11,003 nucleotides of DNA from ZC4RG35 sp036375695 (GTDB lineage Bacteria; Actinomycetota; Acidimicrobiia; Spongiisociales; ZC4RG35), in contig DASVBU010000011.1 in the NCBI GenBank assembly GCA_036375695.1, positions 1 through 11,003 on the forward strand, read 5' to 3'. Both the position numbers and the translations under genes were made by a program. Of the stretch, positions 1 through 5,918 are shown piece after piece (position 1 is the stretch's first letter; every line of letters begins with the position of its first letter). The notes under the pieces were generated by a model that did not search any database, had not been told where the DNA came from, and was given only the letters and a program-made list of their open reading frames with translations.

Positions 1-207
1 CACGTCCTCGACCGCCTCAACGAGAGGGAGCGGGAGATCATCGTGATGCGATACGGGCTCGGCGGGCGCGAGCCGGCCACCCTCGACGAGGTCGGCCGTC
101 ACTTCAACGTCACCCGCGAGCGGATCCGTCAGATCGAGGCCAAGGCACTCGCCAAGATGCGGCACCCGTCGACGCCGGGCGGCATCCGCGAGCTGGCCGT
201 CGGCTGA
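1..207 (+). CDS. RNA polymerase sigma-70 factor, C-terminal fragment (RpoD/SigA type)
   Basis: This is the last 68 codons of a gene whose start lies before the window. The visible part is sigma region 4, which recognises the promoter -35 element. It contains the LNEREREIIVMRYGL segment, a helix-turn-helix (TLDEVGRHFNVTRERIRQIE, about residues 27-46 of the fragment) and the MRHPS loop near the end. RERIRQIEAKAL is typical of primary (group 1) and closely related group 2 sigma factors; the fragment cannot tell these apart. The RHPS loop corresponds to the part of SigA region 4 that WhiB proteins contact in mycobacteria (known for that family). It matters here because a WhiB gene converges on this gene only 14 bp away. 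The TGA stop is at 205-207. Confidence 0.92.
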   Translation, partial: HVLDRLNEREREIIVMRYGLGGREPATLDEVGRHFNVTRERIRQIEAKALAKMRHPSTPGGIRELAVG

Positions 208-215
208 TTCCGACG
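198..215. terminator. Short hairpin overlapping the sigma gene stop
   Basis: A perfect 6-bp stem (CGTCGG / CCGACG) with a 6-nt loop spans the sigma stop codon and most of the 14-bp gap to the converging whiB7-like gene. Its position suits a bidirectional terminator. It has no T tract and the stem is short, so this could be chance in GC-rich DNA. Confidence 0.3.
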
Positions 216-221
216 ACCAGC

Positions 222-536
222 TCACGCCGAGCGGACCAGCTCCAGCAACTCCGCCCTATTCGCCTCGACCGGCAGATGGGCGTCCGACAACCTGGGGCGG
301 CCCCGACCACGTCTCCGGTGGTAGGCACGACCGTCCCAGAAGATGACGCCACCCCAGACACCCCACTCCATGTTCTCCTGGAGGGCGAGATGGAGGCACT
401 TCGACCTCACGGGGCAGCGCCCGCAGATGGCCTGGGCCTGGGCCAGTTCACTGGGCCGCTCCGAGAAGAAGAGCTCGTGACTCCCCTCTTCGCTGCATCG
501 GCCTTCTTCTTGTAGTTCTCGTAGCAGTGTCTTCAT
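222..536 (-). CDS. whiB7: WhiB7-like iron-sulfur transcription factor
   Basis: A 104-residue protein of the WhiB family, which are small [4Fe-4S] proteins that bind sigma factor region 4 and redirect transcription. Four cysteines (C14, C38, C41, C47) give the C-X23-C-X2-C-X5-C cluster ligand pattern, followed by the family turn GVWGG at 59-63. After this comes a basic tail, RRRGRGRPR (74-82), with an RGRP AT-hook. The GVWGGxIF plus RGRP combination is characteristic of WhiB7, the activator of intrinsic antibiotic-resistance genes in actinobacteria. The ATG is preceded by AAGAGG (545-550) with 8-nt spacing. The tail runs about 20 residues past the AT-hook, longer than in mycobacterial WhiB7. 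The upstream leader (uORF, terminator, AT-rich promoter element) supports the same assignment. WhiB membership is near certain; orthology to WhiB7 is strongly suggested. Confidence 0.9.
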   Translation of the reverse strand: MKTLLRELQEEGRCSEEGSHELFFSERPSELAQAQAICGRCPVRSKCLHLALQENMEWGVWGGVIFWDGRAYHRRRGRGRPRLSDAHLPVEANRAELLELVRSA

Positions 537-563
537 CTCTGAAACCTCTTCGTCTTCGTCGGT

Positions 564-649
564 GGCGGCCCACGAAAAAGGCCGCCGGGTGCTGCGGCGG
601 CCTCGGGGAAGTCTTTTCAGAGCGTCAGATCATGTGACGAGGGGCCGCC
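564..649 (-). promoter_or_regulatory. Four-segment attenuator pairing region in the whiB7 leader
   Basis: Four alternating complementary 7-mers lie in transcript order: A GGCGGCC (649-643), B GGCCGCC (602-596), C GGCGGCC (586-580) and D GGCCGCC (570-564). B:C is the terminator. A can pair with B, and C with D, giving an alternative fold without the terminator. A lies within the last codons of the uORF (AGG CGG CCC), so a ribosome sitting at the uORF stop would cover it. A ribosome stalled earlier would leave it free. The pairings are read directly from the sequence; the ribosome-controlled switch is inferred from classical attenuation. Confidence 0.65.
575..602 (-). terminator. Intrinsic terminator (attenuator) in the whiB7 leader
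   Basis: On the minus strand an 8-bp all-GC stem (GGCCGCCG / CGGCGGCC, 602-595 and 587-580) with a 7-nt loop is followed directly by TTTTT (579-575). This is a standard Rho-independent terminator. It lies in the leader, 38 nt before the whiB7-like start codon and after the uORF stop, so it would stop transcription before the gene unless it is disrupted. Premature termination of this kind is known for mycobacterial whiB7. Confidence 0.85.
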
Positions 650-761
650 TCTGGGCTGGCTGCGGCTGCATGGCGCCGGCAGCGGGGAACAGATCGCCGC
701 AGCGCACGCGGGAGCCGCCCCCAGCAGGGGTCAGCAGACGAGTGCTGGTCGCGATCATCAT
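630..761 (-). CDS. Upstream ORF / leader peptide of the whiB7-like gene
   Basis: A 43-codon ORF starting with a double ATG (MMIATSTRLLTPAGGG...) and ending in ...QRRPLVT. AAAGG (777-773) lies about 11 nt before the first ATG. The stop is 93 nt upstream of the whiB7-like start. The ORF begins about 20 nt after the predicted transcription start and ends just before the terminator, the arrangement expected of a sensing leader peptide. The same frame is open up to 839, but that longer start would overlap the predicted promoter, so the short version is preferred. A small CCCC/GGGG hairpin (719-730) lies inside it. The peptide resembles nothing I recognise; in known whiB7 leaders the uORF sequence is poorly conserved, and its translation is what matters. 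Confidence 0.6.
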   Translation of the reverse strand: MMIATSTRLLTPAGGGSRVRCGDLFPAAGAMQPQPAQRRPLVT

Positions 762-787
762 CAGAGGCGTTTCCTTTCGACCGGCGC

Positions 788-825
788 AGTCTCGCAGCCC
801 CTGGCACCTCCCGTCAAGGCATTTT
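788..825 (-). promoter_or_regulatory. Probable whiB7 promoter with AT-rich WhiB7 element
   Basis: On the minus strand AAAAT (825-821) is followed by 3 bp and then a near-consensus -35 box, TTGACG (817-812). A weak -10, GAGACT (793-788), lies 18 bp further. An AT-rich block 3 bp upstream of a SigA -35 box is the known WhiB7 target layout in mycobacteria, where the WhiB7 AT-hook contacts it and helps sigma at weak -10 boxes. This predicts positive autoregulation. The implied transcription start is near 781, about 20 nt before the uORF. Confidence 0.65.
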
Positions 826-870
826 GCGATCCAGTGCACCCTGCTGGCATCGGAGGGGCCTTCTCCTGCC

Positions 871-883
871 TAGAGTCCCGCCC
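871..883 (+). promoter_or_regulatory. Candidate -10 box for a leaderless transcript
   Basis: TAGAGT (871-876) fits the TAnnnT -10 pattern and ends 7 nt before the GTG at 884. That is the spacing at which transcription starts on the start codon itself. Leaderless mRNAs are common in actinobacteria, and no Shine-Dalgarno sequence lies at a usable distance from this GTG. No clear -35 box is present. The segment 762-883 otherwise holds only the divergent whiB7 promoter. Confidence 0.45.
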
Positions 884-1345
884 GTGCTGCGTTTTCTGGC
901 GAAGCTCTTCGGTTTCATGGTCCTCTCGGCGCTGGCCGCGGCCGGTGTTGCCAAGTTCCTCCTCCAGTCCCGCGCCGAGCCGGACACCGAGGAGCTGGAC
1001 ATGGTCTCGATCTTCGAGAGCAGCCGCCTGGTGTCCACCGCCGACCCCTTCTATGGCGGTCGCATCCTCGCCCTGTTCGCGGGGGTGAACCTGGACCTTC
1101 GGCAGGTGATACCCGCGCCCACTGGTGTCCATCTCGATCTGGCGGTGGGTTGCTCCGGCCTTCAGATCATCGTCCCGGTCGGCTGGAGGGTCCGTTGCGA
1201 GGCGAATTTCGTCGCCGGAGGCTTCTCCGACGTCACCGTCACCGACGCCGACCCAGACGCCCCGACTCTTCACCTCACGGGTTTCGCGCTGGCCAGTGGG
1301 GTGCAGGTGACAGGAAAGCCCGCTATGGAGGTGGTCAGGCCATGA
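884..1345 (+). CDS. LiaF-like small membrane-anchored protein
   Basis: A 153-residue protein with one N-terminal hydrophobic segment (about residues 8-27), a short polar linker, and a C-terminal domain from about residue 50. That domain carries the pattern FYGGRILALFAGVNLDLRQ, later GLQIIVPVGWRVRCEANFVAGGFSDV. The GxxLDLR...IxVPxxWxVxxxxxxxxGG series resembles the C-terminal domain of LiaF and related cell wall-active antibiotic response proteins, a repetitive beta fold. LiaF proteins restrain a partner histidine kinase in Firmicutes; whether this one has such a partner is unknown. The GTG at 884 was chosen over the TTG at 824, which would overlap the whiB7 promoter and adds an unlikely Arg/Pro-rich leader. 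The stop overlaps the next gene by 4 bp (ATGA), so the two are probably co-translated. Confidence 0.7.
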   Translation: MLRFLAKLFGFMVLSALAAAGVAKFLLQSRAEPDTEELDMVSIFESSRLVSTADPFYGGRILALFAGVNLDLRQVIPAPTGVHLDLAVGCSGLQIIVPVGWRVRCEANFVAGGFSDVTVTDADPDAPTLHLTGFALASGVQVTGKPAMEVVRP

Positions 1346-2565
1346 CGATTCGGATCGAAGCAACCCGTCTCATCCCCGGCCGGGGAGACCCGGTCGACAA
1401 CGGGGTCGTGGTCATCGAAGGCCCCCAGATCGCCTACGCGGGCCCCGCCTCCGACGCCCCGGAGACGCCCGACGCCGAGGTGGTGACCACGGACACCGTG
1501 ATGCCCGGTCTCTGGGACTGCCACGCGCACTTCATGGGCGTCCGCGCCGCGTCCATCGAGGAGATCGCCTTCCTCCGCCCACAGGTCGGGGTGCTGCGGG
1601 CGGCCGCAGACGCCCGTGCCGCCCTGTACGCCGGGTTCACCAGCATTCGGGAGGTCGGCGGGTTCGGGGTGTTCCTGTCCCAGGCCATCGCCGAGGGCTA
1701 CGTCGAGGGGCCGACCGTCTATGGAAGTGGGGGTGCCCTGTCCATGACCGGCGGGCACGGCGACTTCCATGCCATGGATCTCGACGCGGCCCGGAATCTG
1801 ACCATCCGCTACTTCGGAGAGGACGACATCGTCGATGGGCCGGACGACGCCCGTGGCGGCGTGCGGCGGATGCTCCGCATGGGTGCCCGGGTGATCAAGA
1901 TCCACGCCTCCGGCGGGGTGATGAGCCAGATCGACGACCCGCACCTCCCCCAGTTCTCCAAGGCGGAGTTGGAGGCGATCGTCGACGAGGCGACACGGAT
2001 GGAGCGGGTGGTCGCGGCTCACTGCCACGGCAAGCGCGGGATGATGGCCGCCATCGAGGCCGGCGTGAAGACCATCGAGCACGGCACCTACATGGACGAG
2101 GAAGTCGCCGACGCCATGAAGGAGAACGACGTCGTGCTCGTCCCGACGCGGTTCATCCTCGACTTCCTGGTCCGCGAGGGCGAGAAGCGCGGCATGCCCG
2201 ACTACGCCAAGAAGAAGCTCGCCGAGACCGCCGAGTACCACTCCAGGGGGATCGCGATCGCCGTGGAGAAGGGGGTCAAGATCGCGTTGGGGACCGACAT
2301 CTGGAGCACGGGCGTCTGGGGCGCCAACGCCCGGGAGCTGGTGCTGCTCACCGAGGTGGGTCTCACACCGCTGCAGGCGATCGAGGCGGGCACGGCGATG
2401 GGCCTCGAGACATTGGGGCCGCAGGCACCCAGGGCCGGCCAGCTCCAGGAGGGTTGGGACGCCGACGTGATCACCGTCGCCGGCAACCCGCTCGACGACA
2501 TCTCCGTCCTGGCCGACCCGGCGAACGTGACCGGGGTCTTCAAGGGCGGCCGGCGGGTCAAGTAG
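1342..2565 (+). CDS. Metal-dependent amidohydrolase (imidazolonepropionase/prolidase-like)
   Basis: A 407-residue enzyme of the amidohydrolase superfamily, which hydrolyses amide or ester bonds with one or two divalent metals in a TIM barrel. Visible motifs are PGLWDCHAHF (metal ligands H61, H63), VIKIHASGG (K187, the expected carboxylated lysine), HCHG (H227, H229), EHGTY (H247) and ALGTD (D319), so all usual ligands are present. The N- and C-terminal edges (VVVIEGPQIAYAG; GWDADVITVAGNPLDD) form the usual beta-sandwich. The layout matches the COG1228-type group that includes Xaa-Pro dipeptidases and related carboxypeptidases. There is no signal peptide, so it is cytoplasmic. The true substrate cannot be read from sequence; an N-acyl amino acid or dipeptide is plausible. 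It is coupled to the LiaF-like gene by ATGA and ends 3 bp from the converging regulator gene. Confidence 0.88.
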   Translation: MTIRIEATRLIPGRGDPVDNGVVVIEGPQIAYAGPASDAPETPDAEVVTTDTVMPGLWDCHAHFMGVRAASIEEIAFLRPQVGVLRAAADARAALYAGFTSIREVGGFGVFLSQAIAEGYVEGPTVYGSGGALSMTGGHGDFHAMDLDAARNLTIRYFGEDDIVDGPDDARGGVRRMLRMGARVIKIHASGGVMSQIDDPHLPQFSKAELEAIVDEATRMERVVAAHCHGKRGMMAAIEAGVKTIEHGTYMDEEVADAMKENDVVLVPTRFILDFLVREGEKRGMPDYAKKKLAETAEYHSRGIAIAVEKGVKIALGTDIWSTGVWGANARELVLLTEVGLTPLQAIEAGTAMGLETLGPQAPRAGQLQEGWDADVITVAGNPLDDISVLADPANVTGVFKGGRRVK

Positions 2566-2568
2566 CCG

Positions 2569-3201
2569 TCAGACGATCCGCCGCTTCGATGCCCAGCGGG
2601 CCAGTTCGTGGCGGTTGGACAGCTGGAGCTTGCGCAGGACGGACGAGACGTGGGTCTCGACCGTCTTGATCGAGATGTCCAGCTTCCGGGCCACCTGCTT
2701 GTAGGCGTAGCCACGGGCGATGAGACGCAGCACGTCCTTCTCCCGCGCCGTCAGCTGGTCGAGGTCGGCGTCGTCGACCGGCCCGCCCGCAGCGAAGGCG
2801 TCGAGAACGAACCCGGCGAGACGGGGCGAGAAGACCGCGTCCCCGCCGTGGACCCGGCGGATCGCATCGGCCAGCTCGACGGGCTCGATGGTCTTGGTGA
2901 CGTAGCCGCGAGCGCCGGCCCGGATCATGGCGATGACGTCCTCGGCCTGGTCCGAGACCGAGAGGGCGAGGAACTTGACGCCCGGGTTGGTGTCGGTGAC
3001 CGCCTCGATCACCGCCACCCCTCCCCCGTCCGGCATGTGCACGTCCACCAGCACCACGTCGGGATCGAGGCGACGGACCTCCTCTATGGCCGTGTCGACG
3101 TCGTGGGCCGACCCGACGATCTCGAATTCCTCGGCGAGCTCGGCACGGACACCGGAGAGGAAGAGGCGGTGGTCGTCGACGACGTAGAGACGAGGGCTCA
3201 T
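2569..3201 (-). CDS. NarL/LuxR-family response regulator
   Basis: A 210-residue two-component regulator. The N-terminal receiver domain (about 1-120) has the acidic pair D9-D10, phosphoacceptor D53 (VLVDVHMPDGGG), S81 in the switch position and K103. A linker is followed by a LuxR-type helix-turn-helix (about 147-205: LTAREKDVLRLIARGYAYKQVARKL...SIKTVETHVSSVLRKL). When phosphorylated such proteins dimerise and bind promoters as transcription activators or repressors. Its ATG overlaps the stop of the histidine kinase gene by 4 bp (ATGA), so the kinase is its evident partner. The divergent promoter at 4371-4472 is its likeliest target. Confidence 0.95.
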   Translation of the reverse strand: MSPRLYVVDDHRLFLSGVRAELAEEFEIVGSAHDVDTAIEEVRRLDPDVVLVDVHMPDGGGVAVIEAVTDTNPGVKFLALSVSDQAEDVIAMIRAGARGYVTKTIEPVELADAIRRVHGGDAVFSPRLAGFVLDAFAAGGPVDDADLDQLTAREKDVLRLIARGYAYKQVARKLDISIKTVETHVSSVLRKLQLSNRHELARWASKRRIV

Positions 3202-4370
3202 CGCCTCACCGGGAGAATCAACTGCACTTCCGTCCCTTCCCCAGGCTCACTGGTCACGGTCGCGGTCCCGCCCGCCTTCCGCACACGGGCGACTATGGAG
3301 TCGGCAATGCCGCGGCGGTCCGGTGGGATGGTACGTGTGTCGAAGCCCTTGCCATGGTCGGCGACGTAGACGGACAACTGGTCGTCGGTCGCCTCGAAGA
3401 AGAGGCTGATCCGACCTGCCTCCGAGTGCTTGGCAGCGTTGACCATCGCCTCGCTGGCCGCTCCGACGAGCGCGGCGACCGATTCGTCCAGGGGATGGTC
3501 GCCGACCACCACGACCTCGACCGGGACCTGATGGTCCGCCTCCACCCTCCGCGCCGCCTGACGGAGCGCCGTCGACATCAGATCCACGCCATCGAGCGGG
3601 GTCGTCCCGTACAGCCAGTCACGAAGCTCGTCCTCCTGGTGACGGGCCAACATGGTGATGCGGGCCAGGTCGTCGGTGCGCTGGATCAGGGCCAGGGTCT
3701 GGAGGACGGAGTCGTGGAGATGGGCGGCCATCTGGGCGCGCTCCTCCTGACGGATGCGCTCGTTGCGTTCCCGGGCGAGGTCGGCGACGAGACGACGCAC
3801 CACCGGCCCGAACCCGATCACGGCCCCGATCAAGGTGAGCACGATCGCCAGCGTCACCGACGCCACCTCGAACACCGGCCCCACAGCCGAAGCGAAGATG
3901 GCGATGCCCGCCACCACGAGCAGGATGCCGAGGAAGACCCGGGTCCTCCCCGCTCGGCCGACGGTGGGGTCGAACAGGGCCGACAGCGGCCCGGGCCCGC
4001 CCCGGTCGATGAGGGCGGCGGAACCGAACGCCAGCGTGGCGGTCGTGAACACGATCGCCGGGTGGGGCCACCACCCAACCAGCTCCAAGAACCACATGAT
4101 CCCGGCGAAGATCAGGGCCAGGCCGAGCTTCTGCGACGGTTCGACGGTCTTGGGCTGACGATCGGCGGCCTCGTCGTAGGCGTAGAACCACAGCGCCACG
4201 TACAACACGGCCCCCAGGCCCCAGATCGTCGCCAGAGTCAGGAAGCCGGCCCGGACATACGACGTGCCCACGCCAAGTGCATCGGCGAGACCGCCGGCGA
4301 CGCCGGCGATCATCCGATCGGTCCTTCGGCGTCGGAAGCGCGGTGCCATCGGGGATGATGATGGCCGCAC
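3198..4370 (-). CDS. PspC-domain sensor histidine kinase
   Basis: A 390-residue membrane kinase. Residues about 11-65 form a PspC domain (RRTDRMIAGVAGGLADALGV..., then a hydrophobic helix). Further membrane segments lie near 82-100, 104-121, 145-164 and 168-190. A cytoplasmic dimerisation helix follows, with H-box AAHLHDSVLQT (H219), then an HATPase domain with N-box SEAMVNAAKHSE (N311), G1 box DHGKGFD (338-344) and GEGTEV near the C-terminus. This is the architecture of actinobacterial PspC/DesK-like kinases, with no large extracellular sensor, so the membrane part probably senses envelope state or a membrane partner. The start used is GTG, with AGGG 5 nt upstream; an in-frame ATG at 4349 is possible. 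The gene is followed immediately by its response regulator and faces away from a PspC-LiaF-like gene. Confidence 0.92.
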   Translation of the reverse strand: MRPSSSPMAPRFRRRRTDRMIAGVAGGLADALGVGTSYVRAGFLTLATIWGLGAVLYVALWFYAYDEAADRQPKTVEPSQKLGLALIFAGIMWFLELVGWWPHPAIVFTTATLAFGSAALIDRGGPGPLSALFDPTVGRAGRTRVFLGILLVVAGIAIFASAVGPVFEVASVTLAIVLTLIGAVIGFGPVVRRLVADLARERNERIRQEERAQMAAHLHDSVLQTLALIQRTDDLARITMLARHQEDELRDWLYGTTPLDGVDLMSTALRQAARRVEADHQVPVEVVVVGDHPLDESVAALVGAASEAMVNAAKHSEAGRISLFFEATDDQLSVYVADHGKGFDTRTIPPDRRGIADSIVARVRKAGGTATVTSEPGEGTEVQLILPVRR

Positions 4371-4472
4371 GACCGCCCTGTCTCAATCGGTGGATCCCCC
4401 CAGCACTCCTCAGGGTCGGGTCAGGGTCATTCCCGATTGCGCTGAAGCGGGTTGTGCGGATGATTCGATGAC
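4371..4472. promoter_or_regulatory. Divergent promoter region with repeat operators
   Basis: This 102-bp gap separates the kinase gene from the PspC-LiaF gene and must hold both promoters. TCAGGGTC occurs twice (4410-4417 and 4421-4428) with an 11-bp period, about one helical turn. Around these lies a perfect 7-bp inverted repeat, CAATCGG (4384-4390) and CCGATTG (4433-4439). Such spacing suits binding of a dimeric regulator, most simply the NarL-type regulator encoded next door. No convincing -35/-10 pair could be assigned in either direction. Confidence 0.45.
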
Positions 4473-5672
4473 ATGGAACAGACACAGACATCCGGCGGCG
4501 GCGCAATGCCACCACCCGTCGATCTGGTTCGCCCTCTGGAGGGGCGCATGGTCGCCGGTGTGGCGCAGGCGCTTGCCCGTCGTCTCAACGTGCCCGATTG
4601 GGTGGTCAGGGCGGGCTTCGTGGTCACCGCCTTCATGGGCGGCCTCGGCGTCGTCCTCTACCTTGCCGGATGGGCGCTGATCCGCTCCGAGGACGAGACG
4701 GAATCCATGGCCGAGCGGTTCTTCTCCCAGGGCGGCTCATTGCGTTCCTGGGTGGGGATCGGCCTGATCATCTTCGCCCTCCTCCTCATCGTCGGGCAGT
4801 TCGCCATGTTCGACGACGGGTTCGTCTGGGCGGCGGCCCTCCTGGTGATCGGATTCCTCCTCTACTCGGGGGCGATCCCTTCGCCGGCCCGTGCGCCCTC
4901 GCCCGGCGACGGCCCCGGCTCGGGTGGCGGCGGGCCACCGGAGCCAAGCGACACCGAGACCGCCTTCTCCGCCGAGGCCGCGGCAGCCTCGACTCCAGGT
5001 GCCGCACCTGCGACCCTCGCCCCGCCGGCGCGCAGCGCGCCGGTGGAGCGGTCGTACCTGGGTCGTCTCACCATCGGGACCGCCATGGTGGCGCTGGGCG
5101 TGCTCGCCATCCTCGACCTCTCACCGCTGGCCATCGAGCCCAGGCCGAGGCACTACATCGGCCTCCTCACGGTGGTGATAGGCGGCGGTCTCTTGGTCGG
5201 GTCGTTCTGGGGTCGGGCGCGGCCCCTCATCCTGACTTCCCTGATCCTGCTCCCCGCCCTGTTCGTCTCTCCCCTGCTCGAGCTGGGCGCACCCGACACG
5301 TGGACGGTGCGATTCCGCCCCACGAGCTTCGCCGAGCTCCGCGACACCTACCGGGTCGACGTGGGCATGATCGACCTCGACCTGAGCCGTCTCCCGTGGG
5401 ACGGTGAGCGCGTGGCGATCCGCGTCGTTGGCGATGGCGCCGCCATTCGCGTCCGGGTGCCCGACGGCGTGGTCATTCGCGGCGCCCTCGACACCAACTT
5501 CGGCTGGATCAGCACGCCGTCCAATGCGGTGGGGGGTATCCAGCCGCCGACCCTGCACCTCGACGAGCCCGGCAACACTGCGCGGTGGGGCACGCTGCGC
5601 CTCATGGGCAACGTCGACATCGGGGCGATCCATGTCCAGACGGTTTCCGTGCCTGAAAGGAGTAGGCCATGA
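4473..5672 (+). CDS. PspC-domain protein with LiaF-like C-terminal domain
   Basis: A 399-residue membrane protein. Residues about 18-72 form a PspC domain (VRPLEGRMVAGVAQALARRLNVPDWVVRAGF, then a hydrophobic helix). Further membrane segments lie near 92-110 and 114-133. A flexible Pro/Ala/Gly/Ser-rich linker (about 134-192) follows, then three more membrane helices (198-216, 227-246, 249-268). The soluble C-terminal domain (about 275-393) has repeats such as VDVGMIDLDLSRLPWDGERVAIRVVGDGAAIRVRVPDG, the LiaF-type beta-repeat pattern. In Firmicutes LiaF inhibits the LiaS kinase; this protein is divergent from a PspC kinase and likely regulates it or is induced by it. No clear Shine-Dalgarno precedes the ATG. 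The stop overlaps the next start (ATGA). Confidence 0.85.
   Translation: MEQTQTSGGGAMPPPVDLVRPLEGRMVAGVAQALARRLNVPDWVVRAGFVVTAFMGGLGVVLYLAGWALIRSEDETESMAERFFSQGGSLRSWVGIGLIIFALLLIVGQFAMFDDGFVWAAALLVIGFLLYSGAIPSPARAPSPGDGPGSGGGGPPEPSDTETAFSAEAAAASTPGAAPATLAPPARSAPVERSYLGRLTIGTAMVALGVLAILDLSPLAIEPRPRHYIGLLTVVIGGGLLVGSFWGRARPLILTSLILLPALFVSPLLELGAPDTWTVRFRPTSFAELRDTYRVDVGMIDLDLSRLPWDGERVAIRVVGDGAAIRVRVPDGVVIRGALDTNFGWISTPSNAVGGIQPPTLHLDEPGNTARWGTLRLMGNVDIGAIHVQTVSVPERSRP
5656..5662 (+). promoter_or_regulatory. Strong ribosome-binding site
   Basis: AAAGGAG lies 6 nt before the ATG at 5669. It sits inside the end of the PspC-LiaF gene and fixes the start of the small membrane protein, which overlaps that gene's stop. 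Confidence 0.8.
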
Positions 5673-5902
5673 AGAGCCACGACTTCGACCCGGTCTCGTT
5701 CGTGGCCGGTGTGGTGATGACTGTCATCGGGCTGCTGTTCCTGCTGCCCCGGGCGACCCGCGATTTGATCCACTACCTGTCGGCAACGGCCGCCTGGATC
5801 TGGCCCGCTCTCCTCATCGCCATCGGGGTTGCCATCCTGGCCTCGGTTGCGAGCCGCCAGGTGCGAGCGAGACCCGACAGCCGCGAAAGGAGGGCTGACT
5901 GA
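5669..5902 (+). CDS. Small two-helix membrane protein
   Basis: A 77-residue protein with two hydrophobic segments (about residues 10-28 and 40-61) and a short basic tail (RARPDSRERRAD). I do not recognise a named family. Its strong Shine-Dalgarno and ATGA overlap with the PspC-LiaF gene show that it is expressed and probably made in step with that protein. Small two-helix proteins of this kind often sit beside PspC and LiaF-like genes, so an accessory role in the same membrane complex is the simplest guess. The stop codon lies inside a hairpin. Confidence 0.75.
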   Translation: MKSHDFDPVSFVAGVVMTVIGLLFLLPRATRDLIHYLSATAAWIWPALLIAIGVAILASVASRQVRARPDSRERRAD

Positions 5903-5918
5903 CCCGCCGGGTCAGTCA
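5896..5918. terminator. Bidirectional hairpin terminator between convergent genes
   Basis: A perfect 10-bp stem (TGACTGACCC / GGGTCAGTCA) with a 3-nt GCC loop. It contains the stop codon of the small membrane gene (5900-5902) and the stop of the converging phosphatase gene (5914-5912), whose ends are only 9 bp apart. There is no T tract on either side, which is common for actinobacterial terminators. It probably ends both operons. Confidence 0.65.

Noticed and set aside
824..883. Extended TTG start for the LiaF-like gene
   Set aside because: It would overlap the divergent whiB7 promoter and add an Arg/Pro-rich stretch with no ribosome-binding site. The GTG at 884 has a -10 box at leaderless spacing and begins just before the membrane segment.
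1150..1341. N-terminal extension of the amidohydrolase upstream of 1342
   Set aside because: The extension is Arg/Pro-rich shadow sequence from the LiaF-like gene frame. The ATG at 1342 overlaps that gene's stop and begins the normal fold.
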